Shown piece after piece: positions 12,529 through 23,616 of a stretch of DNA of 64,000 nt. Source of the stretch: Endothia cerciana (lineage: Eukaryota > Ascomycota > Sordariomycetes > Diaporthales > Cryphonectriaceae); assembly GCA_026119935.1 (NCBI GenBank), contig JALRMH010000025.1:461381-525380 (forward strand), given 5' to 3'. How positions within the stretch are numbered: the stretch's first letter is position 1; each line of letters begins with the position of its first letter. Both the position numbers and the translations under genes were made by a program. The notes under the pieces were generated by a model. The model saw only the letters and a list, made by a program, of their open reading frames with translations. It was not told where the DNA came from and did not search any database.

Positions 12529-13742
12529 AGCATCACCGTCGGGAGGTGCAAGGCTGTCTGCTCGTGGGCGGAGGTGGTGGTATGGGTAAGCTCGCGGCAG
12601 CTGATATCTGGAGGAGGAACGCGCGGTCAGTCGAGACTTGCCCGGCGCGACGGTGAAGCTGGGCTGGGACGTGGAGGTAGGCCTGCCTGTCCTGCTAGGT
12701 CATCATATCGTGAAGGAGAGGCAGTCTTGCAAATCTTCCGCTCGTCAGGCCGTCCTCGCTGCTGGGGGGCAGACACACCGTTCCGTTTTGTCAAGGCTGA
12801 GCGACGTCGCGTGCCCGAGATCTGCAGAAAGACAGACGCTCTGTCTCTGGAGGTTGCCAAAAGTCTTATTGGCCGACCCGCGGTCAACAACGCGCTTCTT
12901 GGCCCAGGCCAGGAAAATCCAGCAGGGTAACGGTCGCTAGCAGGGGTTCCAGGTAGCGGGTCTCTATCCCCCCTGACATAGCTGCTGATTGGACCTGTTG
13001 AAAGGCTTGCCTGCCGGCACGAGACAGACTTCAGACGTTGAGTTTCACCTGCCATATTCCATCCAGCCTTAGAACCTCATAACCCTTTCAAAGGATCCCT
13101 TCTTCAACCTCAGCTAGCTGTTCTTTACTGAACCAGCCGGGATAGAGTAACATCAGATCATTGATGCGTCCCCCCAGATCATGTCCCCATCTGGAACTAC
13201 TTTGTCCAAGTATACCCTGATGTCTGTCTAGACTTTTCACACGTCTCACCGATATCTTCATGCCCTCAGTGAGCGAGCCCACATAAACGAAGTCAACCAG
13301 AGCCTCAATCTCAGGCCACCTCCAGACTCATACCACAAACCACCCCCCCCCCCCCCAAAAAAAGAATTATAATAATTCAATATGGCATAAGACGTTCGAA
13401 TCTCAGCATGATGCTCGGGAGAGCAGGAACCACCCTCTGCTCTGCTCTTCCTATGACTTCGAAGTGAGCTCAGAGGCGGGTGTGCTGCTGTGTACAGCCG
13501 GCCTGCCACCTTTCTCTCGCCTCAAACCCGCTTGACATATTTTTGCCTTTCTCTGCAAACCCATCCCATATCAGCTAGCCATCTGGAAAACCAGGCTCTC
13601 ACTGCAGCAGCTCATCAAAACCTGAACTCCCTCCCTGGCTCCTTTTGCTGAGAACTATCTGTCTCGCCGTGATCCCAATAACCCTCCTCCATTCCTCACC
13701 AACACCCAAGCTGAGACCAACCAGCAAGGGGGCCCCATCAAC
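12529..13742. promoter_or_regulatory. Shared divergent intergenic region POM152 / UCH gene
   Basis: About 1.2 kb separates the divergent starts of POM152 (minus) and the deubiquitinase gene (plus), so both promoters must lie here. A C run at 13,345-13,358 is the main landmark. I see no clear TATA box and no coding frame. Confidence 0.4.
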
Positions 13743-14196
13743 ATGCCCCCACCACCTGTTCGGCGCGCACTGCTGCCGCGTCACGCAGCAAACAAAGCAT
13801 CTGCCAAGATCTCCGAGGTCGCTACACGGGAGAGGAGCCCTGAGATACCTACCGGCCCTGGCGCCGACCTGCTGGGTGAGGCCTTGACGACCAACACTGC
13901 CAATGATGACCAGGACAACTGGAAGGCGTGGGTCGAGATCGAATCAGAGCCAGTGAGTGGTCTTCCCCCATCCCCCCCCCCACACCCCAAAGGAAGAAGA
14001 AGAACCCAAGCCGTAAAGAATCCCAGCTGACAAGATCCGCATAGGCCTTCTTCAGCGGCCTGCTCCGCGATCTGGGTGTCAAGGATGTCAAGGTAGCCGA
14101 GATGTTCGGCGTCTCCATGGAAGACGTCCAGCTCCTACCGTACGTACACCCGCCGACCACGTCTCACCCACCTACCTATACATACATCCCCCTCCT

Positions 14197-14254
<58 letters not shown>

Positions 14255-15288
14255 GCTCCGGGTTCCTAAACAATAACACCATGCGCACCTTCCAGGCAGC
14301 CCGTCCTGGGTTTCGTCTTGCTCTGCAGGTACGCCAACGAGGACCAGGGGGACCGCCCCGCCGCGCCGCCGCCCCCGGGCCTGTGGTTCGCCAACCAGAC
14401 CATGGCCAACGGCTGCGCGACCGTCGCGCTCCTCAACATCCTCATGAACCAGCCCGCGGTGGACCTGGGCCCGGACCTGGCGGCCTTCAAGGCCCGGACC
14501 GCCTCCCTCCCCGCCCTGCTCCGCGGCTACCTCCTCGACAGCGACCGGCACATGCGGCAGGTGCACAACTCGTACGCGCGCTGCCTCGAGCACCTCAACG
14601 CCGACCTCCTGCTCTCCAACGAGTACGAGGACTCCGGCGGCTGGCCCGAGGAGAATGCGGCGGCCGCCGGCGCCGGCGCCGGCAGCAATAAGTCCGCCCC
14701 GCGCAGGGGGGCCTCTTCCGGCACCAACAGGAAACGCAAGACGCCCTCCGCCCCGGCCAGCAGCGCCAGCGCCACCACCACCACCACCCGCAAGAGGAAG
14801 CGCCGCGCCGCGGACGAGAACGCCTGCCACTACAAGGCCTTCGTGCACGTGGACGGCCAGGTCTGGGTCCTCGACGGGCTGGAGGAGAAGCCCGTGCCCC
14901 TGGGCCCCCCCGCGGCGGCGGACGGCGGCGGCAGCGGGGGGGGGGACGGGAACGCCTGGGTGCGGACCGCGCTCCGGGGGATCGCGGACCGGATGGCCGC
15001 GGCGGGGGACGACATGGTCAGCGTGCTGGCCGTGTGCGAGTCCCCGCGGCCGTCGCTGCGGCGGGAGCTCCTGGCCAACGCCCGCGCGCTGTCCGCGGCG
15101 TACGCCGCCATCCCGCCCGGCGCCCCGCGGCCCCCTCTGGACCCGGGCCGCCTCCTCCTCCCCCTCCGGCCTGGTGATCCCGACCCCGACCCGGACGGGC
15201 TGGCCAGGTACGGCCTCACCCCGGAGCAGGTCCGCGGCGGGGCGTCGGCGCCGGCGCCGGCGGCAGGGGGGGCCGGGGGGGCCGGGGC

Positions 15289-15319
<31 letters not shown>

Positions 15320-15487
15320 CTGCAGGCCGAGCAGGCGCGGATCGTGGGCGAGTACGCGCAGGTCGACGGCGAGATCGCGCGCGAGGAGGCGCTGTGCTCG
15401 GGCCGGAAGCGGGACTACGGGAGCGTCGTGCACACGTGGGCCAGGAAGCTCGCGGAGAGGGGCGAGCTGCAGGGCCTCGCGGGCTGA
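13743..15487 (+). CDS. Ubiquitin C-terminal hydrolase, UCH37/BAP1-like (peptidase C12)
   Basis: Cysteine protease that removes ubiquitin. Exons are 13743-13952, 14045-14139 and 14329-15487 (210, 95, 1,159 nt), giving 487 residues. The catalytic triad is visible: Cys131 in ANQTMANGCATVALLNIL with oxyanion Gln125, His269 in ACHYKAFVHVDG, and Asp284 in VWVLDGL. Residues about 72-100 (FFSGLLRDLGVKDVKV) are the conserved N-terminal UCH strand/helix. Between the Cys and His lobes is a long Ala/Ser/Thr and Arg/Lys-rich insertion (about 205-260), a position where UCH37 and BAP1 carry the crossover loop. The C-terminus (about 440-487) has the helical, charged RKRDYGSVVHTWARKL segment of the UCH37-like tail. 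A Gly-Val repeat coded by GGGGTC units (15,287-15,318) precedes it. Intron 2 holds a long CT microsatellite. The first 60 residues are a basic, disordered leader. Confidence 0.9.
14202..14252. repeat. (CT)n microsatellite in UCH intron 2
   Basis: An almost pure CT dinucleotide run of about 50 bases lies inside the second intron of the deubiquitinase gene, about 75 bp before the 3' splice site at 14,328. Confidence 0.9.
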
Positions 15488-16812
15488 ACGGGGCGGCCCC
15501 CCCCTGAGAGCCCGCGTGTAGGAAAGGGTCTTTTTCTCCGGGGCGATAGGCAGGCAGGCGGACGGGCGGACGGACAGACGGACAGACGGACAGAGAGGAT
15601 CTTCCGGATGACAGGGGGACCGGGCCAATATGGGACAACCCGATGGGCCTCTTGAAGCTGCTGGCCGTCCCCCCCCCCCCCTCCCCGTGACTATTGCATG
15701 TGCTTGCTCTTGCTCCTGCTCGGCCCCTTCCTCCCCTTCTGTCTTCCTCTCTCTCGCGCTGTAAGCTTTGCCGTTGCTGAGGCACGTCCTCCTCATCTGA
15801 CCCCCCTCCCACCCGCTCCGGGGATGACCATGCACCTCTACGTAGATACTTCATATATATGGGTTACAAAACAAAACCGTGTGAGGCACCAAGAGGAATA
15901 CGGTCCTCACCCTCTAGACAGTGTAGCAGACGTCATGCATGCATGTCCGACAAGAATTAAATCCATCTATCATATGTATTTCATACGGATATCTAATCTC
16001 TTCTCATCCTTGTCTTCCGTTTGCTTGACCACCGCCCCCCCCCCCCAGGCTTTATTAGTCATTCACGCGAGACCTCGTGGCATGTGGGTACCTCGATCCC
16101 TCGAGCTCCAAAAGAGGTGCCATGTATGACATCATCCAGCCCACAAAACGTCTGCCCTGATTGGCCGAACCGTAAGGCCCGACGCGAGAAAACGCGACGA
16201 CGCGTCAAACGGAGGGAGGGTGCAACCTCAAGATTGAGGGGCACCATCCCCAACCTGCCCTCCCCTAGCTTCCAGAGCGCTCACCGGCCGCCCATTTCCC
16301 AATCTGTCTCGCCAATTCGATTGGCGCATCCCTTACTCACCCCAATCTCCATAGTGTTCATACAATTTTTGTCCTCCAGGACATATTTCCCACCAGATAA
16401 GCAAGAAGAAAAAAAAAAAAAAGGCAGTCGTGCTGTGACAGTGGTTCCGGAACGCCGTCCAGGTTGGGTCAAGGGGGTCGGCTGGTGCGGGTAGGATTTT
16501 CTCAGGTGGCGGCCGGTCGGTCGGTCTCGTGCGTGTCATATTTTTTGGGCCCATCGGGGGTACCTGTGGGGTGAGGGTGGTGCATGCCGGTGTAAGATGC
16601 AATGGTCAGGTACAGGTCGGGATATGGTGTCGTGGGAAACCGTAGTGGTGTAGCAAGCTCCCTGGGGTGCTGATTGTGTGGGGGGCTCGTCGTGAGCCAG
16701 GTATCACGTACATAAGGAAAAACAGCGGGTGCCGGGCACGGTAGCCGGGCATGGCGGCGGCGACCAGGTCGTTTTGTTCGCAGGTTATCGAGCTGTTGGG
16801 GCCCCGGCCCCT
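15488..16812. other. Convergent intergenic region between UCH and Whi5-like genes
   Basis: Holds the 3' ends of two convergent genes. Landmarks are a GGAC/GGCGGACG-type repeat near 15,550-15,595, C runs at about 15,669 and 16,035, and an A run at 16,407-16,422. No supported coding frame. Confidence 0.4.
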
Positions 16813-18080
16813 TTAGATGGCCTGGTCAAATGCGAGGTGTCTCCTGGCCACGCTCCGCGGCGTCTTTGCAGAGCCCAGGGGAACCGGGGTTCTCCACGTC
16901 TTCTGGGCTGGGCTGGGCGTCATGTTCAGGTAGTCCGCAAAGTTGAACGCCTGGCCCGGCGTGTGAGGGAACATCGGGTTGTCCAGGTTGGGCGTGGCCA
17001 TGGCCTGGGGGGTGAAGCCGAGGTGCTTCGGGGGTGGTGTAGATGGCGTCTCCATCTGGCTCCGCGGCGGGAGGCCGGCAGGTGTCGGTGACGACATCAT
17101 GTACAGCAGCAGCTCCGCCCCCTCGTCCCTCGGCTCAAACCTCCCGCCGTTCCTGTCTGCACTGCGCGGGGCGAGGCGGCGGTTCCCCATGACAGGGGTG
17201 GTGGGCAGCGAGGACTTCGCCGTCCCGGTGATGTGAAACGAGTGGGACGGGAGGAGGTCGTCGTCATCCTCGTCGGGGGCGGCAAAGTTGTGGACGGTCA
17301 GGCTCCGGTCGAGCCGGGTGGAGGACGGGAAGAAGGACACGTCTGGCCCGGCCGAGGTCTTGAAGTGTGGCTGCCGGCGGGGCTTGATGGGGGAGGACTG
17401 TGCCAGGCCGTGGCGGCTGTCGCTCCAGGAGACGTGGTGGCCCGGGAAGGACTTGTGTGCCGTAGGGGAGAGCCTGTAGCGCTTGGCGGGGCTCGAGGAG
17501 AGGTTGAGGTCGTGGTCGAAGCTCGAGAGGTACGTCCGCTTGCGGTGGCCGCTGCTCCCGTTGCTGGAGCCGACGGCGTCGGAGAACAGGGGTGCCTTCA
17601 AGGGCGAGCTCATCAGGGCCCTTGTGGGATAGGGCAGGTCGGATGCGCTGGAGGAGGAGTCGGACAGGATCTCGCCGTCGGCCAGGCGCTTGCGTCGTAT
17701 GGCGGCCTTGTGCTGGCGGAGCTCTTCCTCGTACTTGGGCTCGATCACGTCGAGGGACAGGTCCTCCCAGCCCCGTTTCGTCTTGAACTGTGCCAGGGCA
17801 AGGCGGCTCTGGAGGCGGCGGGCCATCTGCGAGGGGGGGGGAGGGAGACACGGGGGCCCATGGTCAGCGGTTTACGAGGCTCGGCCGGGCAAGGGGGTGA
17901 TCGTGTCGACAGGTGTGTCGATGGATGGGGAGATGTGTGTGGGTTAAGGGAAGGAGGAAGAGGCTTCATGTTCCTTACCTTGCCCACTTCTGCCCTCTTG
18001 AGGACCTTGTCAGCCACGGCCTCGGGCTGCTTCTTCTTCTGGGACGGCGATGCCATGCTTTTTGATCTGGACATTGACAT
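16813..18080 (-). CDS. Whi5/Nrm1-like G1/S transcriptional repressor
   Basis: Likely repressor of SBF/MBF-type cell-cycle transcription. Exon 1 is 18080-17979 (34 codons) and exon 2 is 17826-16813, joined in phase 0 through a 152-bp intron that ends in a C run and TCGCAG, giving 371 residues. The splice creates AEVGK-MARRLQSRLALAQFKTKRGW, and RLALAQFKTKRGW at about residues 41-53 matches the GTB motif that defines the Whi5/Nrm1 family and contacts the SBF/MBF transcription factors. The rest is low-complexity, Ser/Pro-rich and disordered, with many SP/TP sites (for example SSPLKAPLF, SPTAHKS, SSPIKPRR, TPSTPPPKH, MTPSPAQK) suited to CDK phosphorylation. It resembles its family only in the short motif, so the assignment rests on that and on composition. 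It could equally be the Nrm1 or the Whi5 member. Confidence 0.75.
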
Positions 18081-18802
18081 TGACCGGGCTGGGCTGGACC
18101 GGGCTGGGCTGGTCTGATGGGATGGTCGTCAAAGGAGCAGATAGGGACCTGTTCTGGCCAGAGGGAGGGAGACCAGGGCGGAGTTGGGGAGGAGTTGCCA
18201 GGTGGGTTTTGGTTTGGAATTCGGATCGGGGTAATGGGGGCAGGGCGGTGCTGCTAAAGCCCTGAGCTTGAGCCCTTAGCAGGGCAGAGGAAAATTGCCC
18301 GGGTTGCGGTTGGCCCCTTCTGCCGGTGAGACGCCCTCTAAGTCGAGACTCGCCGGCGCCTAGCGTTCAGCAGGCAAGGCAGCCCAGCGGGGATATGACG
18401 GGGAGGCGGGTTGGAAGAAAGGGAGATTCGGTGATGCCTTTTTTTTTGTTTTTCTTTCTCTTCTCTTCTTCTTTTCCTTTTCCTTTTTTTTTTGTTTTTT
18501 TTTTTTTTTTGTTTTGTTTTCTTGTTTTGCTTTCTTTCTTTCTTCCTTCCTCTTGCTTCCCTTCTCAGGGTTGTTCTGGTGAGGTCTGCAGCAGGCCCGA
18601 GAGGACAGGATTTTTGCAGAGGAACCAAAACGAGGGTTTCGGGCAAAGAAGGGGAGATTGTTGGTTAGGGTGAAGGGTTGTGGGCTGGAACCGAGATCCT
18701 CTCTCCGTGCATTCCAATCCTGTTGGCAGGCCAGGCTTGACCTCGGACTGGGCTAGAGCAGGCTGGGGCCTCGGCGCAGGGCAGATAGCCAGTGGGCGAC
18801 GG

Positions 18803-18850
18803 GCCAACGCAGATCAGATCAGACCAGGTCAGGTCAGGCCAGGCCAGGGA
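18803..18850. repeat. CAGAT/CAGGT/CAGGC pentanucleotide array
   Basis: About ten imperfect 5-bp units read CAGAT, CAGGT, then CAGGC on the plus strand. A near-identical array lies at about 50,985-51,040. Both are roughly 0.75 kb upstream of a minus-strand regulatory gene. Confidence 0.85.
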
Positions 18851-19330
18851 CAGTCGGGCTGGACTGCGTGACCTGACCGATAGAAATGGTCGCACGGGCT
18901 ACGGTCTCACCCGTCTGGAACGCAGCAACCAGGCCAGTCCGTGCTGTGCTGTGCGGTGCAGGCGTGGCGTGGTGCAGTTGTGGTGTAGTGAGTGTAGTGG
19001 TGGTGCGCTTTGCAGGGCACGGAGAGGTTCCTCACACCCCGGGTCGGGAAACCGGTATGTACCATCAATTGCAAGGGAAGAGAGTGATAGGTAAGGAGAA
19101 AGAAGCAGCAACGCACGACACATGCACACCCGCACCAACGACCAACCCTGGAGCAGCACGCAGCAGGCACGTATAGGGTGGGTGGGTGGGGGGGGGGGGG
19201 GGAAAGCCGGGGGGGCCAGGGTTCAGCAACCGCCCGTCCACTCAGGTCTCGCCGCCGGGTAAGCTGCACGAGGAAAAATGCCCCATGCTTTATTTAGACC
19301 CTTTACTATAATACGCAGTGAGGATGATCG

Positions 19331-19331
19331 T

Positions 19332-19362
<31 letters not shown>

Positions 19363-19363
19363 A
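19331..19363. repeat. (GAT)n microsatellite
   Basis: Ten or so consecutive GAT units in non-coding DNA. Confidence 0.9.
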
Positions 19364-20884
19364 AGAATATAAGGCTGGCCCGTCCGACCCCATGGGTCGT
19401 GATCCCCTCTCTCGCGCTCTGCCTTTGACGCCTCTGGCATCAATCTGCTAGCTCTCCCTGTGGTCGTCGCCCGATCTGGTCGTCCGGTCGTCGAAAGCTC
19501 CTATGGATCATAAAATAGAGATGAAAATAATAATAAATACAATTGAGCTTCGGCAACCCGCCCGGGTCCTCTCTCAGACCACCCAAGCATGAGCACCGCA
19601 GCAGTCACGAGCTCGCCGTCACTGGAGGACACAGCCAGGCCCTCTCCCTCTGCCCTAGGCACAGAGCAAGCACCCGTCAGCCACCCGGTCCAGGACCGCA
19701 CCATCATACATGCATGGTATATTGCCCCCCATCTTGGCCATATCCCGACCCCTCCCTCCTTACCTCACCCAAAGCCCACCCAGCCAGCCCGGTCGAGCCG
19801 AGAGCCCTCACCCCCCCCCTTCAACACTGCCCGCCGGCGCCTGGCCCAGGGAACGGACGCTTCGCTAGTGTTCAGCCGGATCCTGATTCTGTCCTGCCCT
19901 GCAGCATGGCCAATCTCGGTGTCTCCCAAGAATCCGGTATGGCTGGCGTCTGTCGAGAATGCAATTCCTGGAAAGCCGGTGTCCAGGCCCTGTCATAAGC
20001 TGGGCTGGGGCGGGTTTGGTGTGGTGGTCTGCTGCCGGTCAAATCCAACCCCCTGTCTTCAGACCCCCGAAGCGGCAGGTGGTCGCCCCACCATGCTGGC
20101 TTCAACCCTGCTTTCGTCCCTAAGGCTGGATGGAATATTGGGGGGGGGGGGGGGTCAAAGTCCCTCGACGGCGACTGCGTAAACCTGGGTCACCCGCATG
20201 GCTCGCTGGCTTCAACAAGTGGATGATATTATCTCATATTCAACAGTCCAGGTTCCCTTCATCCAAGGACCTCCAAAGACCGTGACATGTGTTACTCTAT
20301 ACAATTGGGCAGGACAGGACGACGCAACCGAAACTCCTCACACTATCCTCCGTTTATGTTCCCTTTCCCCTTCAACAACCGACCACGGAACGGCAGCAGC
20401 CTCCCCTGCCTGCCAATACGGGGGCAGACTGAGCTGTCTGTCTGCAGAGGACCCCCGCAACGGCCGTATGTGCTCCTTACCGGTTGACCTGCCGCCACCA
20501 GGTCCTGTAAATGTCTCAACCCAAACGTCGATAAAAGGAGGGACAAGGCCAGCCTCGACAGTGAAGAAGAGACCGATGATGATTAGCCATTAGATATGCC
20601 ATAAAAAGGGTTGCCGCCGTCTCCTCCCCCATTCCTCTCAGGGAAGGGTTGCCGTCTGTCATATGTCACCCTTATGTCTGCCTGCCTGCATGCCGGCCTG
20701 TTTGTTCCGTTGCCTGTAAATGCAAGAGTCCGCCTGTTTGCGCGCGGGGGGGGGGGGGCAGGGGGTGGTTATTGCGGTGTGTCCTTTGGTCGTTGCAAGG
20801 GGGATAAATCGTTGCTTCGACAAGTTTGTACATGAACTGTGCCAGGTGTTGCGAAACAGAATGCTTGAGTGGTTCCAACCTTGT

Positions 20885-23616
20885 TCACTTCCGGATAATG
20901 ACCGAGAAGCCGTCGACCCACGAGCCGCAGGAGCCCCAGACACCGCAGATATTGTAGCCGTATGGGGGGATGAGGGTGTGTCTAAAAGTAAGCTCGTCAG
21001 CCTCTTCTCGTGTGCACAATAAGGGACCGCCAGGAGTCCGCTCACGAGCTGCCGCCGTTCTTGTTTCCAAAGAAAGGCGAGCGGTTGCCCAGAGAAGTCA
21101 AGATCTGGATACCATCGACCCAGAATCCCGACCGCACGACGAAGCCGGAGATGTACTCGCCCTTGCGGACATCTGCAGGGTTGGGGGGGGGAGAGAAGGT
21201 CAGTGGCCCATTATCCTACGGGTTGGAGGGGGGGGGAGGGGAGGGGTGCCGCCATGAAACTCACCCAGGTCAAACACGCCCACGTTGACATTGGGTGTCT
21301 TCCCAAATACCTGCCTCGAGTCGTCATCATAGATGAACTCGATGCCGTCCAGTGCCGCGCCGTGGTACACCACGACCCTGCTGAGCACCCTATCCTGCCG
21401 CGTGGCGCTCGTGAACACAAACTCAACGGGTTGGGACCCCTCGAGCCTTGACTCCCCGAGCTTCTTGCCACGGAAACCGGTCCAGCCCGTCACGGGGTTG
21501 CCGACACTCAGCTTGCTCTCCTTGCCGCACAACACCCGCACGTCGTCCACGTCCAGCCCACCGCCACCGTGTGACTTGATGCTGAGCCGGATCCTGCCCT
21601 TGCGCTTGTCCTCGGGGAGGCGCTTGCGCAGCTCGTCCTCGGTCAGGATGATCTGTCGCTTGGCCTGGTTCTCTTCGAGCAGCCCCGGACACTCCATCCA
21701 TGTCGTGCACAGGTCTTCGCCCCCGCCGTAGATCTCGATGAAGGAGATGCCTGAAGGCGCAGTCACGGCCACCTTCCCGTCCTCGACCGGCCAGGCGTGG
21801 ACCGTGTCATCTGGGTATCGGGGTGGGTCGTGAGGGAGCGCGAAGCACGGGTGGCTGCGGAAGCGCAGACAGTCGAGACGGTGCCAGGTGCACTCGTCCG
21901 CCTGGGTTACAGGCCCGCCCTTGGACTTGGTTCGGGTGGAGTAGGCCTCGTGGCTCACGAAGGACCGGTGCAGGTTGACGTAGTCCCGGAGCATCACGCC
22001 ATTGGCCTGGTGGGGGCAGCCAAATAGATGGCCTGTCTCGTGCAGGTGGGCCCCGATCCCGATATTGGCGTTCTCCCAGGAGCTGCCAGCCTCGCTACAA
22101 TCATTCGCGACGTATCTCGTGTCGGTAGGGGTACAGTCCGTGAACGCCGGGACGACCTCCTCGAGCCTCGCAGGGTAGCTGTGCAGCGAGTGGGACCCGA
22201 AGATGGCCAGCTTCAGGTCCCCGCTGGAGCTACCCAGCGCGGCATGGCCCCGGATGAGCTTGTCCTCGGGGTCCCAGTGGCTGTCCAGATACATGCAGGA
22301 GACGTACTGTTCCTGTCCCGGCTGGAGGCCGAAGTACTTCCTGACCGCATCCGCCGCCATCGGGAACAGACCGCCCTGGTCCGCGGCCTCCTGGTTCTGC
22401 TGTGCAACGTTGAGGTCCCTGATCTCGGCCACCGTCTTGTCCATGCGGATGACGTGGACCCGCGCCTCGCTCCGGAGCCTCCCGTTTTCGTGGTCCCTCG
22501 CGCAGGTGGTGCCCTGGGTCCACTCCTCCTCAAATCTGAACGTACGACGCCCAAACTTGTTGCGGAACATCTGCTCGGCAGTGAATGCCTGCCACAGATA
22601 GGCAGCCATGCGGAACTTCCGGATGGCGGCATTCAGGTCGTTCCCCTCCCTCTTCGCCCGCTCCGGCGGCGCGTCGAAGGTGCCGGGGGAGTCCTTGGCC
22701 AGCAGGACTGCCAGCTGCAGGGGTGGGGAGGATGAGGGCGGCAGAGAGTTGACCGTGAGCTGCGTGGAGTGGATCGGGTTCGAGGTGCCGCTGTTGGCGA
22801 GCTTGGGGCTGCAGAAGTCGAACCGGAGCCTGTTCACGCCGGACTGCAGATAGACCAGCGCCTTGAAGCGACAGTCGCGGACCGGCCATGACACCGGGGG
22901 ATAGTCGTCGTCCGGCCGCATCACCGTCACCTCTCCGTCGATCGATCGTCCGACGGCGGCGCCGACCGTGCCCGTTATGATGAGCACCTTCTGCGATACC
23001 TGTTGTAGCCGGTCGTCAGCCAGAAATTCCATGATCCAGCTCGCCAGGCCGCCAGGCCGGACCGGCGGTGCGCGGGCCCGTCCCCGGCCTCCACGAGGAC
23101 GGGGCGGTCCCAAACAGACCCCCAGGTCCCTCCCTCCGCGATCCCGATCACTATCCCGAAACACCAATCAACGGCATCGTCAGAACTCACCCAGGCACCA
23201 TGCCGTATGTTCTCGATCTGCGGCGCATAGGGCGAGACGGGCAGCTGCGGCTGCGGGCCCCGTCCACCCGTCGGGGGCGACCCCAAGCCCGTCATACCAG
23301 ACACGCTGAATCGGCTGCTGCCGTTCGTGGCCGACCGCAACGGCGGCCGCAGGTGGGGGATAGGAGGGACCGGTGGTGTGCCGTTCGGTGACTCGCTCAG
23401 CTTCTCCCTGGACAGCTGATGGTGCAGCGCGACGTCGGACTGTCCGGCGACCGAGGGGGCGGCAGAAGGGGGGGTCAGTGACCCGCTGGTGGGTGTGCGT
23501 CCGTTGCTGGCGTCGCTCGAGGCGTCGGTGGCAGCATCGGTGGAGGACTTCTCGGTCTTGAAGCTGGCCTTGGACCGTCGCCTGATGGACCTGATGGACA
23601 GCAGGCTGGGCGCCAT
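20885..23616 (-). CDS. Putative zinc metalloprotease with C-terminal jacalin-like lectin domain (YIL108W type)
   Basis: Exons are 23616-23191, 22999-21265, 21172-21046 and 20981-20885 (426, 1,735, 127, 97 nt), totalling 794 residues. The core belongs to the fungal putative peptidase family of yeast YIL108W. The zinc site is HETGHLFGCPH at residues 462-472, an HExxHxxGxxH metzincin-type motif with Glu463 as general base and His462, His466 and His472 as ligands. Residues 1-142 are a Ser/Pro-rich disordered leader. The last 140 residues form a jacalin-like beta-prism, ending in HTLIPPYGYNICGVWGSCGS and a strand containing FSVIIRK, which only joins up through the last two short introns. The domain pairing suggests a carbohydrate-directed protease, but no substrate is known. 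No signal peptide is visible, so a cytosolic location is likely. The acceptor of intron 1 could lie 9 bases further downstream. Confidence 0.88.

Larger units (their letters stand above)
18081..20884. other. Upstream region of the Whi5-like gene and 3' flank of the metalloprotease; simple repeats
   Basis: No convincing gene. It contains GGGCT repeats just upstream of the Whi5-like start (18,086-18,116), a T-rich tract (18,438-18,535), a CAGGT/CAGGC array near 18,800-18,850, a G run at about 19,188, a GAT trinucleotide array and a G run at about 20,140. Frames such as 19,589-20,182 on the plus strand lack family resemblance. Confidence 0.45.

Noticed and set aside
14135..15835. A 566-codon open frame on the minus strand over the UCH gene
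   Set aside because: It is the antisense of a GC-rich exon, where stops are rare. Its product is low-complexity Arg/Gly/Pro/Ala, while the plus strand has the catalytic motifs.
19589..20182. A 197-codon plus-strand frame in the Whi5-like upstream region
   Set aside because: No family resemblance. It includes a G-run-encoded poly-Gly stretch and Pro/Ser low complexity.
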